Source of the DNA: Marinifilum fragile JCM 15579
GTDB lineage: Bacteria; Bacteroidota; Bacteroidia; Bacteroidales; Marinifilaceae
Reading direction: 5' to 3'
Assembly (NCBI RefSeq): GCF_001310955.1
Contig: NZ_BAZX01000004.1
Location: 186,001-250,000, forward strand
Length of the DNA: 64,000 nucleotides
The notes under the pieces are model-generated. The model ran no database searches. It saw only the letters and a list, made by a program, of their open reading frames with translations, and was not told the origin of the DNA. The position numbers and the translations under genes were made by a program. Below, one piece after another: positions 46,129 through 54,189 of this stretch (position 1 is its first letter; every line of letters starts with the position of its first letter).

Positions 46129-46995
46129 GCTAATATTTATTTTATTTTCAAGTTTGATTTTCTCAGTAATTTCGTTCATTAACCAACCAGGAGTAGATGT
46201 TGCTCCACTAACACCAACCGATTTTGCATTGACAAACCAACTGATGTCAATATCCTGTGGTTCTGATATGAAATAGCTATTTCGATTTATGCCTTTGCAA
46301 ACATCGAATAGTAATTTTCCATTAGAACTTTTCTTTCCGCTTACGAAAACAATTACATCATGTTTTTGCGCAAACTCTTTAATTAAAGGCACTCTATTTG
46401 CAACTTTACGACATATTGTGTCATGAGCTTTAAATGGAGCCTTCATTATTTTCTGTAATTCTTCACGAAGCAAATTAAACCCTTCAAGAGTTTTGGTTGT
46501 TTGTGAGAATAATTCTGCAGGTAAATCCGGGTTAACCGATTTTAGGTCTTTGGCTGTTTCTATAACAATTGCCTTACCACTGGTTTGACCTACCAATCCA
46601 TTTACTTCGGCATGACCTTTTTTTCCGTAAATGAGAATTTGCCCATTTACCTTTTTAAGTTCGCGGAATGACTTCTTAATTCTTTTCTGAAGGTTTAACA
46701 CTACCGGACAAGTGGCATCAACAATTTCCATCTTATTCTTTTTTGCAATACGATAAGATGAAGGTGGTTCGCCATGCGCGCGAAACAGTACTTTCCTTTC
46801 CTTTATTCCTTTGAACTCATCATGTTCGATTGTTTGCAATCCTAAATCATTTAGACGATTAACCTCAATGCTGTTATGAACGATATCGCCAATACAATAC
46901 ATTTGACCATCTTTACTTAAATTTTCTTCAGCTTTGTTTATGGCATTTACTACACCAAAACAAAAGCCAGCATTAGGATCGATTTCAATCTTCAT
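46129..46995 (-). CDS. ispH: 4-hydroxy-3-methylbut-2-enyl diphosphate reductase, in frame with pfkA
   Basis: Last enzyme of the MEP isoprenoid pathway. Its three cluster cysteines lie in GFCFGV, DATCPVV and DTICRKVANR, and the substrate SGATSTP motif near the C-terminus is present. As written there is no stop before pfkA and the two share one 615-residue frame. One extra A in the A4 run at 46145-46148 would end IspH with a TAA after 283 residues, the usual length, and leave a 13-base gap to pfkA. cmk-ispH-pfkA are separate neighbours in other Bacteroidota as far as I recall. Confidence 0.88.
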
Positions 46996-47019
46996 TTCTT
47001 TCTTCTCTCTTAAAGATAA

Positions 47020-47715
47020 TTAAACGACTTCGCTCATTCTTTCAACAATCCAATCTAATTGCTCTTCTTTGCTAAGTTTGCTATTGTTAAGAACGATAGC
47101 ATCTTCAGCCTTTCGTAACGGACTTTCATCTCTGTTTTCATCGATAAAGTCTCTTTTCTTCACATTTTCACGAATATCATCTAATGATACTTCTTCGCCT
47201 TTATCCTTAAGTTCTTTATATCGACGGATTGCTCTTACTTCAACATCGGCTGTCATGAATATTTTTAATTCGGCATTCGGAAATACAACTGTTCCTATGT
47301 CTCTACCGTCCATTATTACGCCACCTTCTTTGCTCAATTCACGCTGAAAAGCAACCATTTTTTCGCGAACAAACTTAATTTTTGCAATCAAGCTTACGTT
47401 GTTTGATACAGCTAAAGAACGAATTTCGTCTTCAACCAATTCGCCATTTAAATAAGTTTCATGACGTTGTTTTTCGTCATTGTACTGAAATGATATGGAA
47501 ACCTGATCAATTAAATGACTTAGTTTGTTCTCGTCTACTTTCTCGTTATTTATAAGAGCGTTTCGCATTGCAAAAAGAGTTACAACTCTATACATTGCTC
47601 CACTGTCGATATAAGTGTAATCTATTTTTTTTGCTAAATCTTTGGCTACAGTGCTTTTACCACACGAAGAGTGGCCATCGATTGCTATAATTAATTTCTT
47701 TTCAGATATATTCAT
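47020..47715 (-). CDS. cmk: Cytidylate kinase
   Basis: Phosphorylates CMP/dCMP. The 231 residues have the P-loop GHSSCGKSTVAK, the start IIAIDG, SGAMYR, and the CMP-binding MDGRDIGTVVFP region; RYKELKDKGEEVSL forms the lid area. It is followed 24 bases later by ispH and pfkA in the same orientation. A promoter element lies 38 bases upstream. Confidence 0.95.
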   Translation of the reverse strand: MNISEKKLIIAIDGHSSCGKSTVAKDLAKKIDYTYIDSGAMYRVVTLFAMRNALINNEKVDENKLSHLIDQVSISFQYNDEKQRHETYLNGELVEDEIRSLAVSNNVSLIAKIKFVREKMVAFQRELSKEGGVIMDGRDIGTVVFPNAELKIFMTADVEVRAIRRYKELKDKGEEVSLDDIRENVKKRDFIDENRDESPLRKAEDAIVLNNSKLSKEEQLDWIVERMSEVV

Positions 47716-47752
47716 TACTTAGTATTGCTAGAAAAGTTTGTGCAATTGCGTA

Positions 47753-47760
47753 CAAAAGTA
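47753..47760 (-). promoter_or_regulatory. Putative cmk promoter (-7 element)
   Basis: Minus-strand TACTTTTG matches TAnnTTTG. A TTTTG lies 14 bases upstream, short of the usual 19-base spacing. Confidence 0.45.
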
Positions 47761-47851
47761 GTAAGAAAATCGATCAAAAATAGGATTCGTGATCTAAAAA
47801 TGCTGCCTAGTCGTCTGTAAACGATTGCAATGCAGCTTTCCAAAAATGCTT

Positions 47852-48883
47852 TTATCTGAAATTAAAGTCGCTAAGTCTCGTGCTAACAGAAAAATGATTG
47901 CTTGAACCAGCAAGATGATATTTTGCCGAAGCAAAATTTATACGAAATCGCGACACTTTGAAGCCAAAACCCCAGGTGAAACCTACTGTTGACTTTTTTT
48001 CTTCTACACTCAATTCATCTCGGCGCTGGAAGTTATATCCCAATTGAACCGAAAAGTTTTTTGTTGGAAGAAATTCTGCACCAAGAATTAAATGTTTTAA
48101 TGTCTTGTCAACAAATCCATCTTCCGATGATTGATATGAAAAAACATCATCAACTTTATTCAAATTGGATTGATAAGATTGATCTAATTTTTCCAAATGG
48201 CGATAGGTGAGGGCAAATCGGAAAGGAGCGTGTTGCAGTTTAGTGCTCATTCCAATAAGTATTTCATTAGGCAAATCTTCACGGTGCGAACCGTAATAAG
48301 GTTTAATTTGGTATCCAAAATTTCGGGCAACCAATGCTGCTCTAAAAAGTTTATCAGAGCTATCGTAAATAATTGCTAAATCGGTAGCTAAACCAAAAGA
48401 ATTGTATTTTTCTAAAGAAGAGTAAATGGGTTTTAGGGTTAACCCTACACTAAGGTTTTTGTTTATTTGTTTTCCGTAACTAATAAAAAGCGCATAGTCT
48501 GATGCCTTAAATTTACCCTTGATATTACCAAATTCGTCGGCCTCGGTAAATTTTCCATAATTTACGTAGTGCATTCCAAGCGAGAATGTACCAATACCTT
48601 TATAGGTTTTGGTATATGAAGCATATCCATAATTGATATCGGCCAAATAACTTACATAGTTCAAATTGATCGACTGATCTAATTCAGGATGCAAAGCTGC
48701 AGGATTGTAAAAGGCATAATCGGCATCCACATTTCCCAAAGCGATTTGATCTCCACCTAAAGCTGCTACACGAGCTGAGCTTCCCAAGTTAAGGAATTCA
48801 TAAATATTCTCTCCGGCCGACTGACTGTATGCCTGAAGACTGGAAAGAAATAGAATTAGATATATAACAACAGATCTGATCAT
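47852..48883 (-). CDS. porQ: Type IX secretion system protein PorQ
   Basis: A 343-residue outer-membrane beta-barrel with signal peptide (VIYLILFLSSLQAYSQ). The hallmark start of the mature protein is YEFLNLGSSARVAALGGDQIAL, followed by NPAALHPELDQSINLNYV, both typical of PorQ. The C-terminus is strand-rich and ends in an aromatic-charged tail. PorQ is linked to the T9SS attachment complex with PorU, PorV and PorZ. Its place just upstream of cmk is, to my knowledge, common in the phylum. The C-terminal secretion substrates of the T9SS are not in this window. Confidence 0.85.
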   Translation of the reverse strand: MIRSVVIYLILFLSSLQAYSQSAGENIYEFLNLGSSARVAALGGDQIALGNVDADYAFYNPAALHPELDQSINLNYVSYLADINYGYASYTKTYKGIGTFSLGMHYVNYGKFTEADEFGNIKGKFKASDYALFISYGKQINKNLSVGLTLKPIYSSLEKYNSFGLATDLAIIYDSSDKLFRAALVARNFGYQIKPYYGSHREDLPNEILIGMSTKLQHAPFRFALTYRHLEKLDQSYQSNLNKVDDVFSYQSSEDGFVDKTLKHLILGAEFLPTKNFSVQLGYNFQRRDELSVEEKKSTVGFTWGFGFKVSRFRINFASAKYHLAGSSNHFSVSTRLSDFNFR

Positions 48884-48941
48884 GAGTAATTTTAGGAAGT
48901 CTAAAGATATAAATCCGAATTGAAATTTATACGGATAAAGT

Positions 48942-49448
48942 TTACAATTGATCTTTTTTCTTCTTTAATCGATCAGTTACCTCATAAACTGCCGGGCAAT
49001 AATGTGTGTTTTTTAGTGTGAGGTTTAGGATTTGGTAAAAGCGTTTTCTATCGGTGTGTGGATATTCGCGGCAAGCTCTTGGACGACTCTCGTATACCAT
49101 GCAATAATTATCGGGCATAAGGAATGGGCAAGGAGCTTCGCGAAATACATAGTCGTTGTCATTGTCCATTTCCAAATATTGATCAATAACTTCTGAAGGT
49201 TTCATCCGCAAATGCTTGGCCAAGCGTTCAATGTCTTTATCGATAATGATAGGGCTAATGCTTTTGCAACAGTTTGCACATTCTAGGCAATCCAATTCTT
49301 CGAAGACTTCATCGTGAAGTGCATGAACAATGGTGTCCAATTGTTTTGGTTTTTTCTTTTTTAGTTTGGCAAAAAACTCCTTGGTATCGCTCTCGGTGTT
49401 CTTGGCTTTTACCTTCAACTGCTCTAAATCGATCTTTATTTTGCTCAT
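48942..49448 (-). CDS. YkgJ-family cysteine-cluster protein
   Basis: A 168-residue cytoplasmic protein with a zinc- or iron-binding cysteine cluster: CLECANCCKSISP (about residues 55-67), CPFLMPDNYCMVYESRPRACREYP (about 105-128) and a final HYCPAV. This matches the YkgJ (UPF0153) family of unknown function. It starts four bases after the DMT gene, so the two are one operon. Confidence 0.85.
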   Translation of the reverse strand: MSKIKIDLEQLKVKAKNTESDTKEFFAKLKKKKPKQLDTIVHALHDEVFEELDCLECANCCKSISPIIIDKDIERLAKHLRMKPSEVIDQYLEMDNDNDYVFREAPCPFLMPDNYCMVYESRPRACREYPHTDRKRFYQILNLTLKNTHYCPAVYEVTDRLKKKKDQL

Positions 49449-49452
49449 GAAA

Positions 49453-50352
49453 TTACTTCTTAACTTTTGAGAATTTTAGTTTGGCCTGCGATAAGAACAA
49501 ACCTGATATCACAATTGAAATCCCTAACATTTTTTGAAATGTAAGACTTTCGTTTAATACAAAAAAGGCAAAAATAGCCGTAAATACAGGAATTACGTTG
49601 ATAAATAAATTCGACATATTAATACCCAAATGCTTTAACCCATAGGTGAAGAATATAAATGCCAAAGAGGAAGCAAAAACAGCCAATTCAATTAAAGCAA
49701 TCCATACTTCGGTTGTAGGTTCTGCATTCAAAAAATGATTCAATTCAAAGGTAAGGAACAATGGTAAAAAGAAGGCGATACCAATTAAATTTTGGTAAGA
49801 TATCAGTGTAAGCGGATTGTATTTTGTAGCCAAATTTTTTAGTACAATTGAATAGCCAATTGCCGCAGCAACCGCAACAAACATTAATGCAATTCCTTGA
49901 GGTGAAGCAACCAAGTCGAATTGCTTATTGAAAATGATTACACCTACTCCAACTACAGAAAACAGAATTCCCAATGCAATTTTTGGACTGATCTTTTCTT
50001 TGTGGAACAAATAGGCTGCAATTGGGGAAAATAATGGAATGGTTGAAATGATTACTGCACCAAGAGTGGAAGAGACAAGTTTTAACCCAAAACTTTCGCC
50101 TAAGAAATATAGGAATGGTTCGAAAAATGCGAGCAAAACCAGATAGATTCTATCTTCTTTTTGAACGCCTTGAATTCTTTTTAAACTTTTGCCAATAAGA
50201 AATAGTAAGGCAGATGAGATGCTTAGGCGAAGAAACACTGTTGTGATTGGATTGTAAACCAAGTACACAATTTTTACCCATACAAAAGAAAAACTCCAAA
50301 AAAGCATTGCCAATACAATACTGGCATACACCATAAGAGATTGTTTGTTCAT
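49453..50352 (-). CDS. EamA/DMT-family transporter (10 TM)
   Basis: A 299-residue membrane protein with two EamA repeats: the first starts ASIVLAMLFWSFSFVWVKIV and the second spans about residues 150-290. The substrate is unknown; metabolite or amino-acid export is usual for the family. It is the first gene of a two-gene unit with the cysteine-cluster protein. Confidence 0.87.
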   Translation of the reverse strand: MNKQSLMVYASIVLAMLFWSFSFVWVKIVYLVYNPITTVFLRLSISSALLFLIGKSLKRIQGVQKEDRIYLVLLAFFEPFLYFLGESFGLKLVSSTLGAVIISTIPLFSPIAAYLFHKEKISPKIALGILFSVVGVGVIIFNKQFDLVASPQGIALMFVAVAAAIGYSIVLKNLATKYNPLTLISYQNLIGIAFFLPLFLTFELNHFLNAEPTTEVWIALIELAVFASSLAFIFFTYGLKHLGINMSNLFINVIPVFTAIFAFFVLNESLTFQKMLGISIVISGLFLSQAKLKFSKVKK

Positions 50353-50499
50353 TTTCGGTTAACTTCTAAAATTTTGGGCGAAATTACATATAATTATTGA
50401 GGAATAATAAAGAAGCATATTGACAGATTTTATCGGTACTTGAAGACTTTGTGTTTATTGAAAAAAGAAATAAAATTATTGAAAAACGATAAAAAAGAG

Positions 50500-50549
50500 T
50501 TGAAAAACAAAAAATAATTCTTTAGGTTTGTATTAGTAAGTTATACTAA
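50500..50549 (+). promoter_or_regulatory. Promoter and candidate operator of the DUF2975-HTH pair
   Basis: TTG (50500-50502), a 20-base spacer and TAGGTTTG (50523-50530) form a good Bacteroidota promoter. An inverted repeat TTAGTA-N5-TACTAA (50533-50549) covers the expected start site. Its position suits a repressor site, most simply for the HTH protein of the same operon (inference). Confidence 0.6.
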
Positions 50550-50559
50550 ATCTAATCCT

Positions 50560-51198
50560 ATGAAAAAGAATAACCGATTATTGAAGCACTTGTATTCTAC
50601 CTTTTATTTGTTTTATATTCTTAGTGTTCTTGGTTTGGCTGGCACGATTGTATCAGCTATATTAACATTAACAATAGGATTGGATAACACTGCTCAATTA
50701 GATTTCAAAGTGATGAGTAGTAGTGTAGAGCTTCCTTTAAAATACACCTTAATTGAGAATTCAAGTTTTAATGGTGTGGAAAGTATAGAAATTATGCCGA
50801 AATCGTTTAAATCTGTTGGTATTGAGTTCAAATTACTGGCTTTTTTTAATCAGTTTGTAATGTTTTTATGCGCATTTCTTGCAACAAAACAGTTAAAAGA
50901 CATATTTCATACTTTCTCAGAGAGAAAAAAAATGAAGGATTACTTCGAGGAAGCTAACTATATTCGCATAAGAAAAATTGCTTTTATAACATTAGGCTAT
51001 ATCTTATATGAGTTTTTTGTAGCTACGGTTTTTGCATATTTTCTTATAGAGGATATTCATGTAATGAATCAATTAATTCATATTCATCCTGATTATTTCA
51101 TGTTGATTGAAATCATTTCTGTGCTTATTATCCTCGTAATAGCAGAAGTCTACAAAGCCGGAATAAAGCTAAAAGAAGAAAGTGAATTAACCATTTAA
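50560..51198 (+). CDS. DUF2975 family membrane protein
   Basis: A 212-residue protein with four predicted helices (about residues 12-40, 92-112, 140-160 and 180-200). The layout LYSTFYLFYILSVLGLAG at the start and the last two helices with a KAGIKLKEE tail fit DUF2975. Such proteins are usually paired with a small YozG-type HTH regulator, as here (10 bases downstream). The role is unknown; a membrane-sensing partner for the regulator is plausible. Confidence 0.78.
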   Translation: MKKNNRLLKHLYSTFYLFYILSVLGLAGTIVSAILTLTIGLDNTAQLDFKVMSSSVELPLKYTLIENSSFNGVESIEIMPKSFKSVGIEFKLLAFFNQFVMFLCAFLATKQLKDIFHTFSERKKMKDYFEEANYIRIRKIAFITLGYILYEFFVATVFAYFLIEDIHVMNQLIHIHPDYFMLIEIISVLIILVIAEVYKAGIKLKEESELTI

Positions 51199-51208
51199 AA
51201 GAATAGAT

Positions 51209-51412
51209 ATGCCAATAATAACAAACTTGGATGTAATGCTGGCTAAACGCAAAATGAGTTCGAAGGAGCTTGCAGAGCGTATCGGTATTACTGTGGCTAA
51301 TTTATCGATTCTTAAAAGTGGCAAGGCTAAGGCTATTCGCTTTACTACGCTTGAGGCAATTTGTCGTGAATTGGAATGTAAGCCTGGCGATATTTTGGAT
51401 TTTACCGAATAG
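51209..51412 (+). CDS. Small XRE/YozG-type helix-turn-helix regulator
   Basis: A 67-residue protein that is almost all HTH: MLAKRKMSSKELAERIG, ITVANLSILKSGKAKAI and LEAICRELECKPGDIL. The last segment is the signature of the YozG branch of XRE regulators. It is coupled to a DUF2975 protein and probably binds the dyad at the operon promoter. Its stop directly abuts the stop of the convergent DUF1801 gene. Confidence 0.88.
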   Translation: MPIITNLDVMLAKRKMSSKELAERIGITVANLSILKSGKAKAIRFTTLEAICRELECKPGDILDFTE

Positions 51413-51793
51413 TTACTTCTTGTCTCTGCCGAACCACTTTTTTGTATAGGGAACGGTATCATCAATCAAAAGAGCTTCTTGAATGAGAAGCATTACATCT
51501 TGATTGATATCAGTGAGCTTGGAAAGGCAAATGCTCCCAACCATTTTTCGATCTCTGAAGTCGAGTTGTTTGTTCTCATCGGCGAACTCAATGGCTCTGG
51601 TAAAAGATAGGTCTACAGTGCCATTCTTATTAGGGAGTAAATAACAAATCCAGGCTTTGCGGTAATAAAATGGAACGTTGTATCGGTATTTGGCTACAAC
51701 GTGCGGGAAAGACATCATCAAGTTATGAAGCTGCAAGAGGATTTCTCTTTGTTCCCCCTCAAAATTGTAGATGTATTCTTCGACTTTATTCAT
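51413..51793 (-). CDS. DUF1801 domain protein
   Basis: A 126-residue soluble protein. MNKVEEYIYNFEGEQREILLQLHNLMM, then YNVPFYYRKAWICYLLPNKNG and the alternating strands after it, match DUF1801 (YdhG-like fold). The function is unknown; some members are linked to metal or stress responses. It lies alone between the HTH gene and the 21-bp repeat tract. Confidence 0.8.
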   Translation of the reverse strand: MNKVEEYIYNFEGEQREILLQLHNLMMSFPHVVAKYRYNVPFYYRKAWICYLLPNKNGTVDLSFTRAIEFADENKQLDFRDRKMVGSICLSKLTDINQDVMLLIQEALLIDDTVPYTKKWFGRDKK

Positions 51794-51859
51794 AAAGAGT
51801 TTTTGAATTCTATTGTTTGAGCATTCCGCTTAAATATACAAAACTTCTTAGGTCATAAA

Positions 51860-52258
51860 CTCTATTGAATGAATCTCAAGGTCTATTTTTAGGAGCTAAA
51901 AGTGTATCGATTAAATTCGAAAGTATATTTCCAGTAGTTAAAAGTGTAATGAATGGATCCGAATGGGCATTGATTGGAATATGAAGCCTATTACATTAAT
52001 TTGAAAGTGCATCGAAATCTTCTCAAAGTCCATTTCTCGAAGTCGAAAGTATAAAGATTAAAACTGGAATGTCATTTCTTGAATTTAAGGTTCTATATCT
52101 TGAAGGTGGAAGTCTATAGATTAGAACTTGAAGTCAAGTTCTAATGGCAGAAAGTCAATAGATTGAGCAGTGAACTCTATTTCTTAGAGTTGGAAGCCTA
52201 CTTCTTGAAGCTGAGAAGCTGTTTCTTGCAAATTCCTGCCTATTTCTTTAAGCTTACT
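51860..52258. repeat. 399-bp tract of 19 degenerate 21-bp units in exact register
   Basis: Units start every 21 bases from 51860 (51881, 51902, 51923 and so on to 52238) and follow a pattern close to GTCTATTTCTTGAAGTTGAA. The sequence varies a lot between units, but no unit gains or loses a base. The GT-YAT start and the GAA(A) end are best kept. All frames on both strands contain stops. The rest of the 658-base gap holds an imperfect AGCCA..TGGCT dyad near 52353-52380 and no gene. Confidence 0.8.
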
Positions 52259-52451
52259 CTTTGTTGCTGGCATATTTCAGGCTAGTGTCTCAAATTTTGT
52301 ATAAACCTTATTTAAATTTAATGTACTTACATCTGTCAGGGTAAGCCAAATGAAAGTCATTTAATATGGCTCCCTAACATTGAATTGATTTACCCCAGGC
52401 ACCAGAAATCTTTATGCATGCCAAATATATTACATTGAGGCACTAGCTTGT

Positions 52452-53176
52452 TTAATGACAACAAGAAGGCTTTTCTTGTTGAACTTCTTCAACAGGCACT
52501 GTCATTACTTTTTCAGGAGGACTTAGATATGGAATACCAAGGCTTAAGCCACGAAGAATAAATAACACGCCAATAAATACAATTGCATAAGGAATCAGTT
52601 TGGTTATTTTTTTTCGAAGTTCCAATGTAATCATGTTTCCGATAAGAGAAATTGCCAAGAGCATTGGTAGAGTCCCCAGACCGAATATGAACATGAATAG
52701 ACTACCGCTAACAGAAGACCCAGTTGCGATAGCACCTGCAATGGCAAAATATACCAAACCACATGGTAATAATCCATTTAGTAGGCCAATCATCAATAAT
52801 GATCCGTAGCTACGCTGGGCAAATAGTTTTCCCAAGGACATTTTTAATTTGCCTACGAACGAGAACACACCTTTATCGGCATTGAATCGATTTTTATAGA
52901 TGGATGGTGTAATTACGGAAAGAATCATGATGCTCCCATAATTATGGACACCCACTGTTGAAATCCACTCATTACCAACCCGCGACCAAGTAATCCAAAT
53001 ACGGCACCCATAATCGCATAGGTAATTGCTCTACCCAAATTGTAAAGTACCCCACCAAAGATTCGTGCTAACCATGAATCGGTTTTTAGTGGAATTGCCA
53101 ATGCTATAGGACCACACATTCCAACGCAATGGAAGCTGCCCAAAAGTCCTAGTGTTAATGCTGAGATATATACCAT
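52452..53176 (-). pseudogene. Sulfite exporter TauE/SafE (DsbD_2-like) membrane protein of the cbb3 locus, one-base frameshift
   Basis: Expected as a 241-residue protein with about six helices, starting MVYISALTLGLLGSFHCVGMCGP; the start chosen is the ATG at 53176. The GSFHCVGMCGP and GLLNGLLPCGLVY repeats, each with Cys in a membrane helix, fit the DsbD_2/SafE family found beside ccoH. The C-terminal tail EKPSCCH may bind a metal such as copper. The first frame stops at ..SIIMGAS. Adding one base near 52927 gives ..IIMGASMILSV and rejoins the second half. Both halves are intact. Confidence 0.8.
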
Positions 53177-53188
53177 GAATTTACTTAC

Positions 53189-53712
53189 AGTTAACCACAA
53201 AGAGCACAAAGGTGTTTCACAAAGGACTCAATGTATTTTATTATATTTTTTAAAGAATAAGTCTTTTTATTCCATGTTTCATTCTACTTACATTAAAATT
53301 GACAAGAAGACCTAATTTACAACCTGATAATTTCATGTAAGTAAGAGTTTGTGCAAGATGTAAGTCGTGAAACGACTCAGTTGCTTTTATTTCAATAATA
53401 ATTTGATCTTCGACCAATAAATCTATTCGATATGCTGATTCAATTTCTACTTTCTCGTAAGTTAATGGAAGCACTTTCTGACGCTCAACTTTTAACCCTG
53501 ATTTACAAAGTTCATAATGGAGACATTTTTCATATGCACTCTCTAAGAGTCCGGGGCCCAAAGCAGTATGAATCCGAAAACAACAATTTAGGATTTGCCT
53601 AAAAATTTGTTCCCTGCTTTTATTTACTACGGTTTCTTTAAGATATTGCATACTTACTTTTTATAATCTCTTTGTGTTCTTTGTGAAACACCTTTGTGTC
53701 CTTAGTGGTTAA
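53189..53712. mobile_element. GxxExxY cassette with terminal inverted repeats and an 8-bp flanking direct repeat
   Basis: Left end 53191-53227 reads TTAACCACAAAGAGCACAAA and on; the right end, read inward from 53712, starts TTAACCACTAAGGACACAAA. Over 37 bases the two ends differ at about four positions. TTACTTAC flanks both sides (53181-53188 and 53713-53720), like a target duplication. A single gene lies inside, with no transposase, so the element would be non-autonomous. The right copy of TTACTTAC contains the stop codon of ccoH. The CACAAAG motif repeats within each end at 10-11 base spacing. Confidence 0.65.
53250..53651 (-). CDS. GxxExxY protein (PD-(D/E)XK nuclease-like)
   Basis: A 133-residue protein with the naming motif in GPGLLESAYEKCLHYEL. 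A PD-(D/E)XK-type core follows: IDLLVEDQIIIEIKA, giving Asp..Glu-x-Lys. The family (PDDEXK_3) is common in Bacteroidota and of unknown role; nuclease activity is inferred from the motif. It is the only gene inside the inverted-repeat cassette, and it interrupts the cbb3 gene order between ccoH and the TauE-like gene. Confidence 0.88.
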   Translation of the reverse strand: MQYLKETVVNKSREQIFRQILNCCFRIHTALGPGLLESAYEKCLHYELCKSGLKVERQKVLPLTYEKVEIESAYRIDLLVEDQIIIEIKATESFHDLHLAQTLTYMKLSGCKLGLLVNFNVSRMKHGIKRLIL

Positions 53713-54159
53713 TTACTTACTCAAATAAATCGCCTCTTCCTTGTAGTAAGGAATGTTATTATGCACCCAATCTAATTTAATGGTGTATCTGCCTTTAAGC
53801 AGCTTATTCGTGTTTAAAATATAAACGCCACTATCGTTTAAGGCTAATTTGTATTTTAAGTCCAAATCGTAATCGGCAGGTCGGTACACAATAATATCAC
53901 CTTCTACACCAGATTTCATATTGGCAGGAAATGTGATTTCAATATTATCGCCAACTTGTTCAATCCTAACGGGGGTTTCTAACTGTACTGCATTTTTAAT
54001 TTTATTGATTTGATCCTGATGTTTTACCCCGGTTGGATAGTAATCCTTCGAAACCAGATTTATTTTTTGAGTTGTACTAAATCCGACAAAAATCAATACG
54101 CCAATAACATATATCGATGCCATGATTCCCAGTTTTGTTCCCCAATTCAATTTCTTCAT
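53713..54159 (-). CDS. ccoH: cbb3 oxidase assembly protein CcoH/FixH
   Basis: A 148-residue protein anchored by one N-terminal helix (LGIMASIYVIGVLIFVGFS) with a periplasmic beta-domain, as in FixH. The segment LVSKDYYPTGVKHQDQINK after the helix is typical of the Bacteroidota form. It lies 30 bases after ccoG. CcoH is needed for stable cbb3 assembly in other bacteria. Its stop codon lies in the 8-bp direct repeat that borders the GxxExxY cassette. Confidence 0.88.
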   Translation of the reverse strand: MKKLNWGTKLGIMASIYVIGVLIFVGFSTTQKINLVSKDYYPTGVKHQDQINKIKNAVQLETPVRIEQVGDNIEITFPANMKSGVEGDIIVYRPADYDLDLKYKLALNDSGVYILNTNKLLKGRYTIKLDWVHNNIPYYKEEAIYLSK

Positions 54160-54189
54160 TTTTAATCCTCTATATATTTTATCAGATCA

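Noticed and set aside
51860..52258. CRISPR array or coding heptad repeat
   Set aside because: There are no conserved repeats separated by unique spacers, no cas genes, and stops interrupt every frame.
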